Both the position numbers and the translations under genes were made by a program. Positions 32,761 to 42,954 of a stretch of 64,000 nt of DNA are shown here, piece by piece. Within the stretch, counting starts at the first letter, position 1, and the number at the start of each line of letters is the position of its first letter. The DNA is from Acholoe squamosa (taxonomy: Eukaryota; Annelida; Polychaeta; Phyllodocida; Polynoidae), in assembly GCA_949317995.1 (NCBI GenBank), contig OX439035.1, positions 3,958,181 through 4,022,180 on the forward strand, written 5' to 3'. The notes beneath the pieces were generated by a model, which did no database searches, was not told the DNA's origin, and saw only the letters and a list, made by a program, of their open reading frames with translations.

Positions 32761-33620
32761 AAGGGTAAGGGGATCTACCATGCTATATGAAGGGTAAAAG
32801 GGTAAGGGGATCTACCATGCTATATAAAGGGTAAAGGGTAAGGGGATCTACCATGCTATATGAAGGGTAAAGGGTAAGGGGATCTACCATGCTATATAAA
32901 GGGTAAAAGGGTAAGGGGATCTACCATGCTATGTAAAGGGTAAAGGGTAAGGGGATCTACCATGCTATATAAAGGGTAAGGGGATCTACCATGCTATATG
33001 AAGGGTAAAGGGTAAGGGGATCTACCATGCTATATAAAGGGTAAAAGGGTAAGGGGATCTACCATGCTATATAAAGGGTAAAAGGGTAAGGGGATCTACC
33101 ATGCTATATAAAGGGTAAAGGGTAAGGGGATCTACCATGCTATATAAAGGGTAAAAGGGTAAGGGGATCTACCATGCTATATGAAGGGTAAAAGGGTAAG
33201 GGGATCTACCATGCTATATGAAGGGTAAAGGGTAAGGGGATCTACCATGCTATATGAAGGGTAAAAGGGTAAGGGGATCTACCATGCTATATGAAGGGTA
33301 AAGGGTAAGGGGATCTACCATGCTATATAAAGGGTAAAGGGTAAGGGGATCTACCATGCTATATAAAGGGTAAAAGGGTAAGGGGATCTACCATGCTATA
33401 TAAAGGGTAAAAGGGTAAGGGGATCTACCATGCTATATGAAGGGTAAAAGGGTAAGGGGATCTACCATGCTATATGAAGGGTAAAGGGTAAGGGGATCTA
33501 CCATGCTATATGAAGGGTAAAAGGGTAAGGGGATCTACCATGCTATATGAAGGGTAAAGGGTAAGGGGATCTACCATGCTATATAAAGGGTAAAAGGGTA
33601 AGGGGATCTACCATGCTATA
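32750..33620. repeat. 36/37-bp minisatellite, about 24 units
   Basis: Unit: AGGGTAAAAGGGTAAGGGGA then TCTACCATGCTATAT(A/G)A. Length varies by one A (AAA or AAAA), and one unit near 32970 has lost one AGGGTAA. The first unit grows out of the AAAGGGTAAA terminus of the adjacent GCATCATG element. The last unit abuts a truncated CAGGGGCG-family MITE at TATATAAAAAATATAGCGG. Confidence 0.95.
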
Positions 33621-33629
33621 TAAAAAATA

Positions 33630-33694
33630 TAGCGGCCCCCCCCCCCCCAACCAAGACCCCTGCCTCCCCCCCCCCAATAAAAATTTGCTTCCTA
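33630..33694. mobile_element. CAGGGGCG-family MITE, right end only
   Basis: ATATAGCGGCCCCC, ACCAAGACCCCTGCC, CAATAAAAATTTGCTTCC and TACGCCCCTG match the right half of the short-form copies (52992-53150). The left half is missing at the junction with the minisatellite. Confidence 0.75.
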
Positions 33695-35150
33695 CGCCCC
33701 TGGTCATGCATACATGGACCAGGCCATAGACACCGTGGTGTTGGTATTCATAAAGCCAACACCAGTCTTACCCTCTGCACTGGAGAAGTTAACAGGTGCT
33801 AGACACAGGACAGTGCCAGACACTGGGACAGACAAATTAATACAAATTAGTACCTCACTAAGGTCAGCAGGTGGGTGGGCGGGGGCAGGTAGGGAGGGAG
33901 CCCGGGGACTGAGGCGGAAATATGATAGACACAGATCTCAACATGCAGTGAGCCAGAATAATCATACAGTATGCTGGAACCTATAAATGAATAGGATACA
34001 ACTATCTGTAGTTGCTGTAGGCCAAGGCCATGGTAGCTGCCACATGCAGCTAGATATAATCTGACCTGTCTGGGCCTCACGGGAGGTGAGCACAGTGACT
34101 TAATTCAACCACCTACATGTCTGTGCATGAACCATGAGTTTCAGTACCGTAAATACTAGCGTAAAGACATATAAAAAGGTTATACACCAGAATTACCATC
34201 ATCTGTGTCCAGCAGCATTCAGCCCAACTTATGCAGCGTCCTATATGCGCAGATTTTACACTACATGTATATAGACAAAGGTGCACGGGTATTGGGAACC
34301 ACTGAGGGTTTGAACACGAGGCAAAGCCTCCCAATACAAGTGCACCTTTTTATTTATTTCATGTTATACCGGGGGTTGGTATGGTGCTCTTGTCTGGTCA
34401 TAGAGTCCAGATACATTTATCAGATTGTATGAATAGAAATGTTTGTTGGTAGAAGGTGTTATATTTACTTAAATCTGTCAATTAGAATATCACTTGAAAT
34501 GACACGAACGGTATGCTTGCTTGATGTTTGGCACCTGACCCCATGGTATTGAGACTGAGGGTAGCAGCTGGTATAAAAGTTATGGCTTAATGGCATCGTA
34601 TCAGCATCTGCACTAAATGGACAAACATCGTGAAAATGGGACGTGGTTGTACCCTTGACATGCACAGTCAGTGAATGTCAAGGACATTCTGGAAGTCATT
34701 CGCCTGTACTAAGGGGATTTTTCATTCAGTCCATTCATGTCAGTACAGACCACACCCAAGGTGAAGGTTGTTTCACATCCAAGGGGAAGGTTGTCTGAAT
34801 CTCGCCTTCAGACTAGTAGAGAACATAGAGTCTGATATAAAAACAAACCATGTAACAGATTGTTGGTTGTCTATTGCTGTTTGGATGTTGTACTGCGTGC
34901 TGTTCATTGGAATAAAGGACTTCATTTACAATATCCCTTGGACTTATCTGTGTGTCCTAGGAACTGGGTGGACCTTGGACTTATCTGGGTGTCCTAGGAA
35001 CTGGGTGGATATTTAGTATTTGCTGAGTGGTTCTACAACACATGAGTGATTATTAGGTATTTTGGATTTACAACAGCAGTTTGGACTTCTGGGATTAATA
35101 CATTATACACATAAGCTTCTAGTTTACCTAAAACACAGACCAGTTCCCCA
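33695..35150. other. No gene recognised
   Basis: A 39-bp direct duplication (CTTGGACTTATCTG(T/G)GTGTC then CTAGGAACTGGGTGGA) lies at about 34937-35010. Upstream exon(s) of the zinc-finger transcript may lie here or further away, but I cannot identify them. Confidence 0.35.
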
Positions 35151-35154
35151 GTTG

Positions 35155-35255
35155 ACTCCAATGAAGTGTAGGTGAACATTTGGCACTTCATTGATGCATC
35201 ATGACGACCAGTAGGTATGATGCACTCCTGTCCCAGCGGCCTTAAAGTGTTGCGT
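35155..35255. mobile_element. GCATCATG/TTAA element, right half
   Basis: CTCCAATGAAGTGTAGGTGA, GGCACTTCATTGATGCATCA and AGCGGCCTTAAAGTGTTG. The terminus is diverged and lacks TTAA. It lies about 125 bp upstream of the 5' non-coding exon. Confidence 0.65.
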
Positions 35256-35381
35256 GGTCCTGATGATGAAGGGGAATCATACTGTTCTGCACCACTTGTT
35301 TATAGCTAAATATGACCATGTTACACACTCTCTAGATACACACAGGTTTCTGATGTCTGCAAATCATTTCTATATTTTCAG

Positions 35382-35779
35382 ACCAACAATTGAGTGAGGC
35401 CACAGACAGCTAACAACATCAGCCAAGCTGAAGGCAGCACACAGCAGCCAAGCCGAGGGCAGTTAGCGGCCAGGCCGAGGGCAGCACACAGCAGCCAAGC
35501 CGAGGGCAGTTAGCAGCCAGGCCGAGGGCAGTTAGCAGCCAGGCCGAGGGCAGTTGGCAGCCAGGCCGAGGGCAGTTAGCAGCCAGGCCGAGGGCAGCAC
35601 ACAGCAGCCAAGCCGAGGGCAGTTAGCAGCCAGGCCGAGGGCAGTTAGCAGCCAGGCCGAGGGCAGTTAGCAGCCAGGCCGAGGGCAGTTAGCAGCCAGG
35701 CCGAGGGCAGCACACAGAACAGCATCACAACCCACCACCACAACGGTAGCACCACCAGGCCTTGGTCAATCTAATTGGG
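35382..35779 (+). other. 5' non-coding exon of the zinc-finger gene, made of a 22-bp repeat
   Basis: A pyrimidine-rich acceptor TTCTATATTTTCAG ends at 35381 and a strong donor GTAAGT starts at 35780, bounding a 398-bp exon. Most of it (35400-35720) is a GC-rich tandem repeat, GCAGTTAGCAGCCAGGCCGA plus GG (22 bp), mixed with 25-bp units containing GCACACAGCAGCC. Because 22 is not a multiple of 3 the repeat is not coding. In the frame leading into the next exon, TAG occurs 27-29 bases before the exon end, so the exon is 5' UTR if spliced to 38272. At least one further upstream exon must exist because this exon begins with an acceptor. No transcript evidence is available. Confidence 0.6.
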
Positions 35780-35807
35780 GTAAGTCTATTGTTTGTATCA
35801 TAAATTT

Positions 35808-36345
35808 GGTGCATTGCCCATTTAATGAATGCATTATGCCCATTTAGTGAATGCATTATGCCCATTTAGTGAATGCATTATGCCCATTTAGTGAATGCAT
35901 TATGCCCATTTAATGAATGCATTATGTCCATTTAATGAATGCATTATGCCCATTTAATTAATGCATTATGCCCATTTAGTGAATGCATTATGCCCATTTA
36001 ATGAATGCATTATGCCCATTTAGTGAATGCATTATGCCCATTTAATGAATGCACTATGCCCATTTAATGAATGCATTATGCCCATTTAGTGAATGCATTA
36101 TGCCCATTTAGTGAATGCATTATGCCCATTTAATGAATGCACTATGCCCATTTAATGAATGCATTATGCCCATTTAGTGAATGCATTATGCCCATTTAGT
36201 GAATGCATTATGCCCATTTAGTGAATGCATTATGCCCATTTAGTGAATGTATTATGCCCATTTAGTGAATGCATTATGCCCATTTAATGAATGCATTTTG
36301 CCCATTTAATGAATGCATTTTGCCCATTTAGTGAATGCATTATGC
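35808..36345 (+). repeat. 22-bp minisatellite, about 24 units
   Basis: Unit: GCCCATTTA(G/A)TGAATGCATT plus AT. It lies just inside the intron after the non-coding exon. The last unit reads GAATGCATTATGCCCATTGG and continues directly into a GCATCATG element, whose left module is GCATCATGCCCATTGGTC. The array therefore looks like an expansion of that module. Confidence 0.95.
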
Positions 36346-36567
36346 CCATTGGTCATCATGATGCACCAATGAAGTGTTGGTGAGACTGTTCACCAGCACT
36401 TCATTGATACATCATGCCGACCCTCCGGGAGTTTGTGTATCAATCCCATAGGCTCAACATGATGCATGAATGCAGCCTTGGCGAGTTACTCGCCAGGGCT
36501 GCATTCATGCATCTTGACGACCAATGAGCATGGTGCATTAATGCATCAGCGGCAGTTTAAGGGTTAA
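36335..36567. mobile_element. GCATCATG/TTAA element copy
   Basis: It carries hairpin module 1 (CATGATGCACCAATGAAGTG with CAGCACTTCATTGATACATC), the CTCCGGGAGT...GTATCAATCCC module, hairpin module 2 (CATGATGCATGAATGCAGCC with GGGCTGCATTCATGCATCTT) and the terminus CAGTTTAAGGGTTAA (TTAA 36564-36567). Confidence 0.85.
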
Positions 36568-36598
36568 ACCCACATTTATAACACTGCTGGGCAAAGTC

Positions 36599-36673
36599 AG
36601 AGTGCATTATCCTGAATGCTGCTTTCTGATTGGCTGATTGACCATGCATTATCTAGATGGATAATGCACTCCC
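36599..36673. repeat. Small inverted repeat
   Basis: GAGTGCATTATCC and GGATAATGCACTC are inverted about 45 bp apart, with ATTGGCTGATTG between them. It is a candidate very short MITE or chance. It lies inside the intron. Confidence 0.45.
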
Positions 36674-37110
36674 AGCACAGGAGGTCAACTTCATCTCACA
36701 TTTAGACTTCACAATTGATATTCATATGTTGTCATGTGGCTGATAGGTGATTTTTCTGTGTTATAACGGAAATATTGCACTTGGCCATGGCTGCCGTCGT
36801 ACTCTAGACTGTATTCATACACTCCCACAGCCATGCCGCGTGCATTATTCCCTAAATAATACACCGAAGGCCATAATAGAGTATATACATACTCATAATC
36901 ATTAAAAAAAATTTTTTTTAATGTAATAACAGTTAAAGAGAGTAAATTGCATATACATGTATGTAATTGGAATGTGTAACATAGCCGAGGGCAGTGCCAG
37001 CGATACTGAGTTTTAGTACTTAGTAAGTCTTTATTTGGAAACAGTTGTTCGGAATCGATGATAAAATGTACAATACAGTACTCATCCGGGGTGCTCTCGT
37101 ACATGTCAGA
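36674..37110. other. Intronic sequence, no recognised gene
   Basis: A minus-strand frame of 131 codons (37104 to 36709) is rich in Y, I and L and has no domain signature. I treat it as chance. One stray GCCGAGGGCAG at 36984-36994 echoes the exon repeat unit. Confidence 0.35.
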
Positions 37111-37129
37111 TGCTAATGGCAGGCTACCT

Positions 37130-37288
37130 TTGTAGACTCACCAGCACTTCATTGGTGCATCATGTCGATCCCCATTTGTGCATCTACCTCTTAGGTGCAT
37201 CATGCCGACCGATCGGCATGATGCACCAATGTACAAGTGGCCCTGTGAGAATCAAGGACTATAGCCCTGTTTTCTATTATAGGGTTAA
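37130..37288. mobile_element. GCATCATG/TTAA element copy
   Basis: CACCAGCACTTCATTGGTGC, CGATCGGCATGATGCACCAA and terminus TATAGGGTTAA (TTAA 37285-37288). The left terminus is not preserved. Intronic. Confidence 0.65.
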
Positions 37289-37504
37289 AGTCTAAACCTC
37301 TCCATAACGTGAAGAGGACGTTACACGTTATCATACACTGTGTGGGCTGTGTACCAGTAAACCTTCATAGACAGCATATTGACCCAAAGTCAAAATATGT
37401 CATATGCGATGAATTTCATTATATCATATATGCGATGAATGTAGCTAGCGAGTATCTCCCTGAATCTATAAACGGTCAGATATAATATTGGTGGATTAAT
37501 AGTA

Positions 37505-37915
37505 GCTGGACATCGGACCTATAGGGTCGCTGTGATGCTTGAATGTAGTATTTGCGAGTTACCCGCTCGGCCAGTTCACCAGGCCCAGTCACCAGGGCTG
37601 TATACATACATCAGTAGCCCTACTTTAATCTAACCCTATCAGGGCTAAATGATGCCTCCAGGTTCAGGCTTATTGGACGGCATGATGCATACCAACCAAT
37701 GACTCATGACGCATGCATCCCAAGCGAACAATTCTCTAGGAGTGTATTGATGCATCATGCTGGCGCTACACTTTAGAAACACTCCCGGAGGGTCGGCATG
37801 ATGTTGCAATGAAGTACTGGCGAGCAGTCTTGCTAACACTTCATTGGTGCATCATGACAACCAATGGGCGTGATGCACCAATCAGCGGGTCAGGCTCTTA
37901 TAAAGTGTGTGGGAG
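37505..37915. mobile_element. GCATCATG/TTAA element copies, rearranged
   Basis: At least two partial copies. One left terminus is TAATCTAACCCTATCAGGGC at about 37626. Internal modules are CACTCCCGGAGGGTCGGCAT, GCAATGAAGTACTGGCGAGC and CACTTCATTGGTGCATCATG. A diverged right end is GTCAGGCTCTTATAAAGTG. Confidence 0.65.
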
Positions 37916-38269
37916 GTGAAGTGTTTGCGATGTGGTTCACATGTCCTTATCGAATTCAAATGGATACACTGATTATGATGTCACGCCCCAATAGGAAAAG
38001 GGAGAGAGAATATGCAAAGTTTCCACAGGTCAGGGAAAGTTGGGTAAAATGAAGTGGTCAAGGGAAACATTCTTAAGTAGAATTGTATTGTGACTCAAAA
38101 TTTAAATATAAAAATCTGCTTCAATACAGCAACTAGCATTTCTGTGGTAGATAAGACGAAAGTGGAAAAAAATACTAGGGGGGCTCACTGTTATCTTTTG
38201 AAATGACATGTTGTAGGGGAAAATTTTAAGTGAAACTGCTCCATAACTTGTATCAATGTTATATTTTTC

Positions 38270-38271
38270 AG
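38270..38271 (+). promoter_or_regulatory. 3' splice site before the zinc-finger CDS
   Basis: The tract GTTATATTTTTCAG precedes ACTACCATGG. The site decides the start: frames opening upstream of it at 38230 would begin in the intron. Confidence 0.7.
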
Positions 38272-38277
38272 ACTACC

Positions 38278-38730
38278 ATGGACCAACTTGTGCCCGAGTG
38301 GAAGGAACCACCTGCCACCACCCCGGTATGGTACGAACATGTTGACACTTTTAAAATGCTCCCAGAGGACTTATTTGATGATGATCCATCTGAGGAGGAA
38401 GAGGGTCCACCAGAAAACCAGAATGAAACAAGAGGCGTGAACGAAGAGGAGGCAAGTGAAATCCAACCGGACCTGACCCACTGGGGGAATGAGACGGAGA
38501 CTATTTACATCTGCCGGCCGGAGGAGACCGGCCGGTCACTCCTTCCCCGAAAGCATAAGACCAAGAGGTTCATATGTGATATGTGTGAGAAAACATTTTC
38601 TCACTGCTCGGGCTTGTCCCGACATAAGACCACACACTACGGGCACAAGCACAAATGTGCAAAATGCCCAAGCGTTTTCACGCGGTCAGACTCGTTGTCT
38701 GATCATGTGAAGCGTGTTCATTTTATATGA
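38278..38730 (+). CDS. Small two-finger C2H2 zinc-finger protein
   Basis: A 150-aa protein complete in one exon. The start is the ATG in ACTACCATGG, a strong Kozak context 6 bases after a 3' splice site; an in-frame ATG at 38230 lies in the intron. The N-terminal 75 residues are acidic, with D34-D36 and E39-E42 the densest patch, and have no recognised domain. A basic stretch RKHKTKR (91-97) may be a nuclear localisation signal. Finger 1 uses C100, C103, H116 and H120 (CX2CX12HX3H); helix positions -1, 2, 3, 6 read H, S, G, R. Finger 2 uses C127, C130, H143 and H148 (CX2CX12HX4H); helix positions read R, D, S, D. The linker YGHKHK is not the canonical TGEKP. By family knowledge it is a nuclear nucleic-acid-binding protein; two fingers with a non-standard linker could equally bind protein or RNA. 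I do not recognise a named orthologue. It has an intact frame, unlike everything else in the window. Confidence 0.85.
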   Translation: MDQLVPEWKEPPATTPVWYEHVDTFKMLPEDLFDDDPSEEEEGPPENQNETRGVNEEEASEIQPDLTHWGNETETIYICRPEETGRSLLPRKHKTKRFICDMCEKTFSHCSGLSRHKTTHYGHKHKCAKCPSVFTRSDSLSDHVKRVHFI

Positions 38731-39700
38731 GCCCTGTATTTGGGCTGTGGTGTCAATGAGCCGGCCAGCGGATGGTGAAGGTGTAACTGTTCAAACTACC
38801 CCCTCCCCAACCAGGCTTCCCTACCCCATCTTAAAAGGGTCTATATCTTATCTTTTTTGTCCACTCTTTTCCTCCTTCGTTTTTCTTAAAGTTGGGAACT
38901 GTTACGTTTATCTTGCACTTTTTTGTGGCATTATTTAGATTTTGAATTTGTTATTTTTTCTTCTTGAATTCTTACTTGAAATATTGCATTTACATTCAAC
39001 CCCTTGCCCCCTCAATGCATACCTGAGTGAATGAAAGATGAGTTGATTGTGTAAAATAGATGTGGTATAAATCTGTGAGTGAAAGCCCTGGTCAGACACC
39101 GGATCCGTGTCGATTTGAAAAATCTGTAATGATTTATATAAATCCATGTTGATTTGGAAACCAGGAGGGAGAAGTGTGTATGAATGTTGGGAGTGAATGT
39201 GTAATTCCACCATCTCGCTGAGCCGTGCTGGGTTTGTTGGTTCTCCTGTGAGGGAATTCTTTGATTATCTTTCGAGTAAGAGTTTACAACATCCAAACAT
39301 TATACACGACAGATAAATATTATAACATGAAATAAGTCTAGAGGCATGGGATTTTCCTGTTTTTTTTATTTGGTTTACACAAATTTAAAACCCAGGGCCA
39401 TGCCTCATTGACTGCCGTATAAAAGGTATGAACAAGAGAAGAATGGTCTCAACCAAAGATTGGGTGAACTTAAAGGCATATGATATGTATGGCATATGTA
39501 GGCTTCATGATGAATAAGGGAAGCTCTTAAGTAGACAGACATCACCAGGTTTAAAGAGAAACCTTGGTGGACACAAATATCAGGTGTGATATGGCTCAGG
39601 GTGGGCATCTTGTATCTGTACATGTATGTCACACAAGAACTTGTTGACATGATTTAAAAAGAGAAGAGTCGATCGACATAGTGAAGAGATTGAGTATCGG
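38731..39700 (+). other. 3' UTR / downstream region of the zinc-finger gene
   Basis: No AATAAA lies within the first kilobase, so the transcript end is not defined. At about 38800-38870, CCCCTCCCCAACCAGG, CCCCATCTTAAAAGGGTCTA and TATCTTATCTTTT resemble the 5' part of the retroposon at 44981-45260. A degenerate copy of that retroposon may thus form part of the 3' UTR. Confidence 0.4.
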
Positions 39701-40095
39701 CATACCTGTTATGAGACGATTGTAATGCTGTACCGGTCGTTACACAGAAGTGTATCATGCCCATTGATCAGCCTTCTCTGCCTTTATTAGTGTTGATCCA
39801 AAACGTCAGTAATATCTGTCTGTTTGTGGCTTAATGAATTATGTAAAATCTCAGACAGAAATTTGTGATGTTTTGGGTTTGTTATACCTGGTATCACTGC
39901 CAGGCTATACTCTTGTACTAGATAGTGACAAGTGACTGAAAATGTTGGTGCTTGACACAACCTGTTAAAACAACAACAGCATGTAGGTATTCATTTCTGC
40001 AGTCTAAATAATCACTTATTCCACATGGTATTAGCATATTTGGGAATTGGTCTGTCAAAAACAACAAGTACTACTGCGTAGTGACGGTAGTTACT
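39701..40095. other. No recognised feature
   Basis: A small GCATCATG element scrap (GTGTATCATGCCCATTGATC) lies at about 39750. Otherwise unique sequence. Confidence 0.35.
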
Positions 40096-40325
40096 GTAAA
40101 ACCCCGTGTATAAGCCGCGGCTTTTAGACCATTTCAAGCACAGGGGGAGCGAAAGATATAATGGGGGGGTAGGTAGCTGTATCACCCTCCCATACCTTTC
40201 CTCAAGTTTTTAACTGTTATAGGAGGGTAGGGGTAGAGGGTAGGGGTCCATTGATTAGAAAAAAGTTATGAATCTTTTTAACATTTTACAAACTCAGGGT
40301 GCGGCTTATATGCGGGGTCTTATGC
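40096..40325. mobile_element. MITE with ACCCCG...TATAAGCCGC ends
   Basis: AAAACCCCGTGTATAAGCCG on the left and CGGCTTATATGCGGGGTCTT on the right form an imperfect TIR of about 25 bp around a ~180-bp interior. The same end motif (ACCCT...TATAAGCCAC) bounds the element at 54272-54702. Confidence 0.7.
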
Positions 40326-40599
40326 TAGTACTGTTGCGCATATCGTTGCCTCAGTGTAACAAGGTTGCAACTGCTTATGGGTCAACAAGAAAAATTTCTG
40401 CATTTTAAATGACCCTACACATATGTAATGCTTGTAAAATACCCCTGTCATTTCTCATGCTAAGTCTATAGGTGTCCATTTTACCAGGTATAATAAACTA
40501 TCAGTATCCCTCCGCGTGTCTCGGGAGAAAGTCCTCCGGCTGTTCGGCCATGTTGTTTGTTGTAGTAGTGTTCTCGGTGTGCCTGGTTATGGTCAGCGT

Positions 40600-40900
40600 T
40601 TTGAACCTTGCTGATGCATTCCTGCATCATGTCAACCCTTCAGGGAAAGTAAAGCCCCTGACAGTTGTCATGATTCACTGATGAAGTGAGCAGGCTCGCC
40701 AGCACTTCATGGCTGCATCATCTATGACCATGATACTGACTTTTTCGGGAGACGCTCAACTATGTACAGATGCATGATGCACAAACGCAGCCCTGGTTAG
40801 TTACTGGCCAGGGCTGGGTTTGTGCATCATGACAGAGGAGCATCAAAGTGAAAAGTACACCGCTGGCCCGCCAGTGCATCGAGAGCCTACTTATGTTTCT
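40600..40900. mobile_element. GCATCATG/TTAA element copy, no clear termini
   Basis: CTGATGCATTCCTGCATCAT, CGCCAGCACTTCATGGCTGC and the hairpin CAGCCCTGGTTAGTTACTGG with CCAGGGCTGGGTTTGTGCAT. Diverged throughout. Confidence 0.6.
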
Positions 40901-41007
40901 ATTATACGGCCAGCATGCCTACAATGAAAGGAGCATCAATGTCTATTTCTGTACTTTAACTTCTTTATTTCTGGTCCAATTTTGAGGGAAATGTCAGCTC
41001 TATAAAG

Positions 41008-41127
41008 TTATAACCCCCTAGTACCTGCATGTGCATTAATGCATCATGCTCATTGGTCGTCATGATGCATGAATGCAGCCCTGGTGAGTTACTCGCCAGG
41101 GCTGCATTCACGCATCGTGCCAACCCT
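41008..41127. mobile_element. GCATCATG element, compact 120-bp form
   Basis: ATAACCCCCTAG and CTAGGGGGTCAT are inverted ends. The interior is module 2 alone, CATGATGCATGAATGCAGCC / GGGCTGCATTCACGCATCGT around CTGGTGAGTTACTCGCCAG. It is the shortest form that keeps both ends. Confidence 0.7.
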
Positions 41128-41483
41128 AGGGGGTCATCATTTCTTTTCTATACAACTGCCAACCAGTACAAATTCATACCGCATATTTCTTTTTCAAGAT
41201 CACCCATTCCTTATGACCCAAGATAAGATTTATTTTACTTAACCAGAAAGCGGAGTTAGCTCTTGCGAGAAAAAGTATTAAAAAAGAAAAAAAGCACCTT
41301 CCTTGATACATCGAAAATAATATTACAAATTTAATGAGGATGTATATATGATGACTACAGAATATATCAAAACAGGTTTTAAATGTATGAATTTTGAATG
41401 TTGACAGTTCTGTATATCTAAATTTAACAGATGTCTAGAAAGTTAGTTACTGAAATATAAAAGTGTTAGAATAAAGGAAAGGG

Positions 41484-41535
41484 AAACCCCCTCACGAGCA
41501 CTCTCGCGGAGTCCCCGCTAGACCACCTGGCCTAA
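41484..41535 (-). repeat. tRNA-like head relic (A box only)
   Basis: The minus strand reads GGCCAGGTGGTCTAGCGGGG. TGGTCTAGCGG fits a Pol III A box, but no B box (GGTTCGANTCC) follows. Possible remnant of a tRNA-derived SINE or tRNA pseudogene. Confidence 0.3.
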
Positions 41536-41939
41536 AGCACCCAAAATATTGTGTTAGAATAATTTGATAAAAAGATTAAGTAGAAAATCCTGTTAATATG
41601 GTTCCCATCTCAATGAATAAATTTCTATTTTTCTGAAAAATTTATTTGTAAAGAATAAGTACACTTTGTATCTGAATTTTACAGAAATTAATTAAAACCT
41701 GTAAAACCATTCAAAATCTTCCGAGAGTTCTTTTGGCTGTATTGGTATGGGGACCATATTTATTAGGGCCAAAAACAAATAAACAAAAAAAAAGTAACAT
41801 CTAGCTCTTCTTCAGATTTTTTACATCTGTTTCGCATACCATCAGTTTTGACACCATCATGATTTAAGATTTAAATGTCGGGGTATCTGATTATTTGCTA
41901 ACATTTTACCATGGACCAGACCTTTTTTTTGTTTTTGTT

Positions 41940-42137
41940 TATTTATTACTTATTTTATTCGTCATGAGCGAGAATTGATTACAAATTAACGTCATCACAA
42001 CAAGTTGTTTTGTTAATTAGTGCACATATGCACGGACACTGACACATTCCTCGGTGAAATTGTGTAACGTAGTTCTCACCATGAGTATGACCTTAGCTGT
42101 CGAAATGGTGTTAAACATCTATTACTCACCCACTATT
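41940..42137 (+). mobile_element. Retroposon 3' end, (ACTC)n-tail family
   Basis: TATGCACGGACACTGACACA, CCATGAGTATGACCTTAGCT, GTCGAAATGGTGTTAAACAT and TACTCACCCAC match the 3' half of 45055-45260. The 5' limit and TSD are not clear. Confidence 0.6.
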
Positions 42138-42149
42138 ATTCATCAATCT

Positions 42150-42322
42150 AAAGGCCGCATAATGCATCATGCCCATTGGTCAGCATGATGCATGAATGCA
42201 GCCCTGGTGAGTCTACTCACCAAAGCTGCATTCATGCATCATGCCCATTGGTCAGCATGATGCATGAATGCAGCCCTGATGAGTTTACTCACCAGGCATG
42301 CATTCATGCATCATGCTGACCC
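42150..42322. mobile_element. GCATCATG element, module 2 in tandem
   Basis: Two successive copies of GCATCATGCCCATTGGTCAG, CATGATGCATGAATGCAGCC, TGGTGAGTCTACTCACCA, GCTGCATTCATGCATCATGC. This is a two-unit start of exactly the kind of array seen at 1-2542. Confidence 0.75.
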
Positions 42323-42410
42323 TACTGTGTGATACATGTCCAGTAGGCCAGAATGTGTGTGTACATAGAACCTCATGTCATAGGGTGTTGAGAGTTTACC
42401 GCTGTATCAA

Positions 42411-42440
42411 ATACTTTATTCATTCTAATAAGCGCACGTA
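42411..42440 (+). mobile_element. One-ended fragment of the TTCTAATAAGCGCAC MITE
   Basis: ACTTTATTCATTCTAATAAG plus CGCACGTATG matches the terminal repeats of the element at 57121-57363. Confidence 0.55.
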
Positions 42441-42495
42441 TGTAATGGGGAAAAAAAATCATACTCAAAGGCTGAAACATACATTACATTTAATA

Positions 42496-42696
42496 TTGTA
42501 AATGTAGACATTTTCGTGCAGCTTAATTTTCGCGCAGGTGCCATAGAAAATCCTTTTCGCGCAATCATATTTTCGCGCAGGCACAGGTTGAGTGGTCCAG
42601 TGATCTTATGTGTCAAATTTTTGCGCACATCTTATTTTCGCGCACTAGATAGGTGCGCGAAAATATGTACTGCGCGAAAATTAATACTTTTACAGT
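42496..42696. mobile_element. TTCGCGCA-rich MITE, TA-flanked
   Basis: The left end TTGTAAATGTAGACATTTTC and right end GAAAATTAATACTTTTACAG are imperfect inverted repeats bordered by TA. The interior has eight TTCGCGCA or TGCGCGAA motifs in both orientations. Confidence 0.7.
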
Positions 42697-42807
42697 AAGC
42701 TATTAATGTACTCCATAAACTCTAGATTGTGTACACCATGGAATCATCATATAACTACACTAGTACATTGTAAGTACTGTTGTATATGTCCAGATTGTAC
42801 CCATATG

Positions 42808-42875
42808 ATAGGTCTTATCAGTAGAACTTGCTGATAACAAGCTCCAGCAATGGCGGCGCCCATGGGACAACCTGC
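42808..42875 (+). repeat. Dispersed repeat, partner of 18305-18390
   Basis: TTATCAGTAGAACTTGCTGA, TAACAAGCTCCAGCAATGGC, GGCGCCCATGGGACAA. Inverted relative to the earlier copy. Confidence 0.7.
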
Positions 42876-42954
42876 CACCTCGGAATAAGTCTGATACTTA
42901 TTAAGGAGTATTGGAGACCAGATTTTGGTGATTCTAGTACAAATCCTCAGATAT

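Noticed and set aside
32750-33620. Telomere-like GGGTAA / AGGGTTAA repeats
   Set aside because: The unit is 36/37 bp with a fixed TCTACCATGCTATAT part, not a 6-bp telomeric repeat.
36709-37104. 131-codon minus-strand frame in the intron
   Set aside because: Hydrophobic and tyrosine-rich composition expected from AT-rich DNA, no domain, and it overlaps no splice-supported structure.
38230-38277. N-terminal extension of the zinc-finger frame (MKLLHNLYQCYIFQTT)
   Set aside because: A clear 3' splice site (TATATTTTTCAG) lies inside it, so those codons are intronic. The ATG at 38278 has a strong Kozak context.
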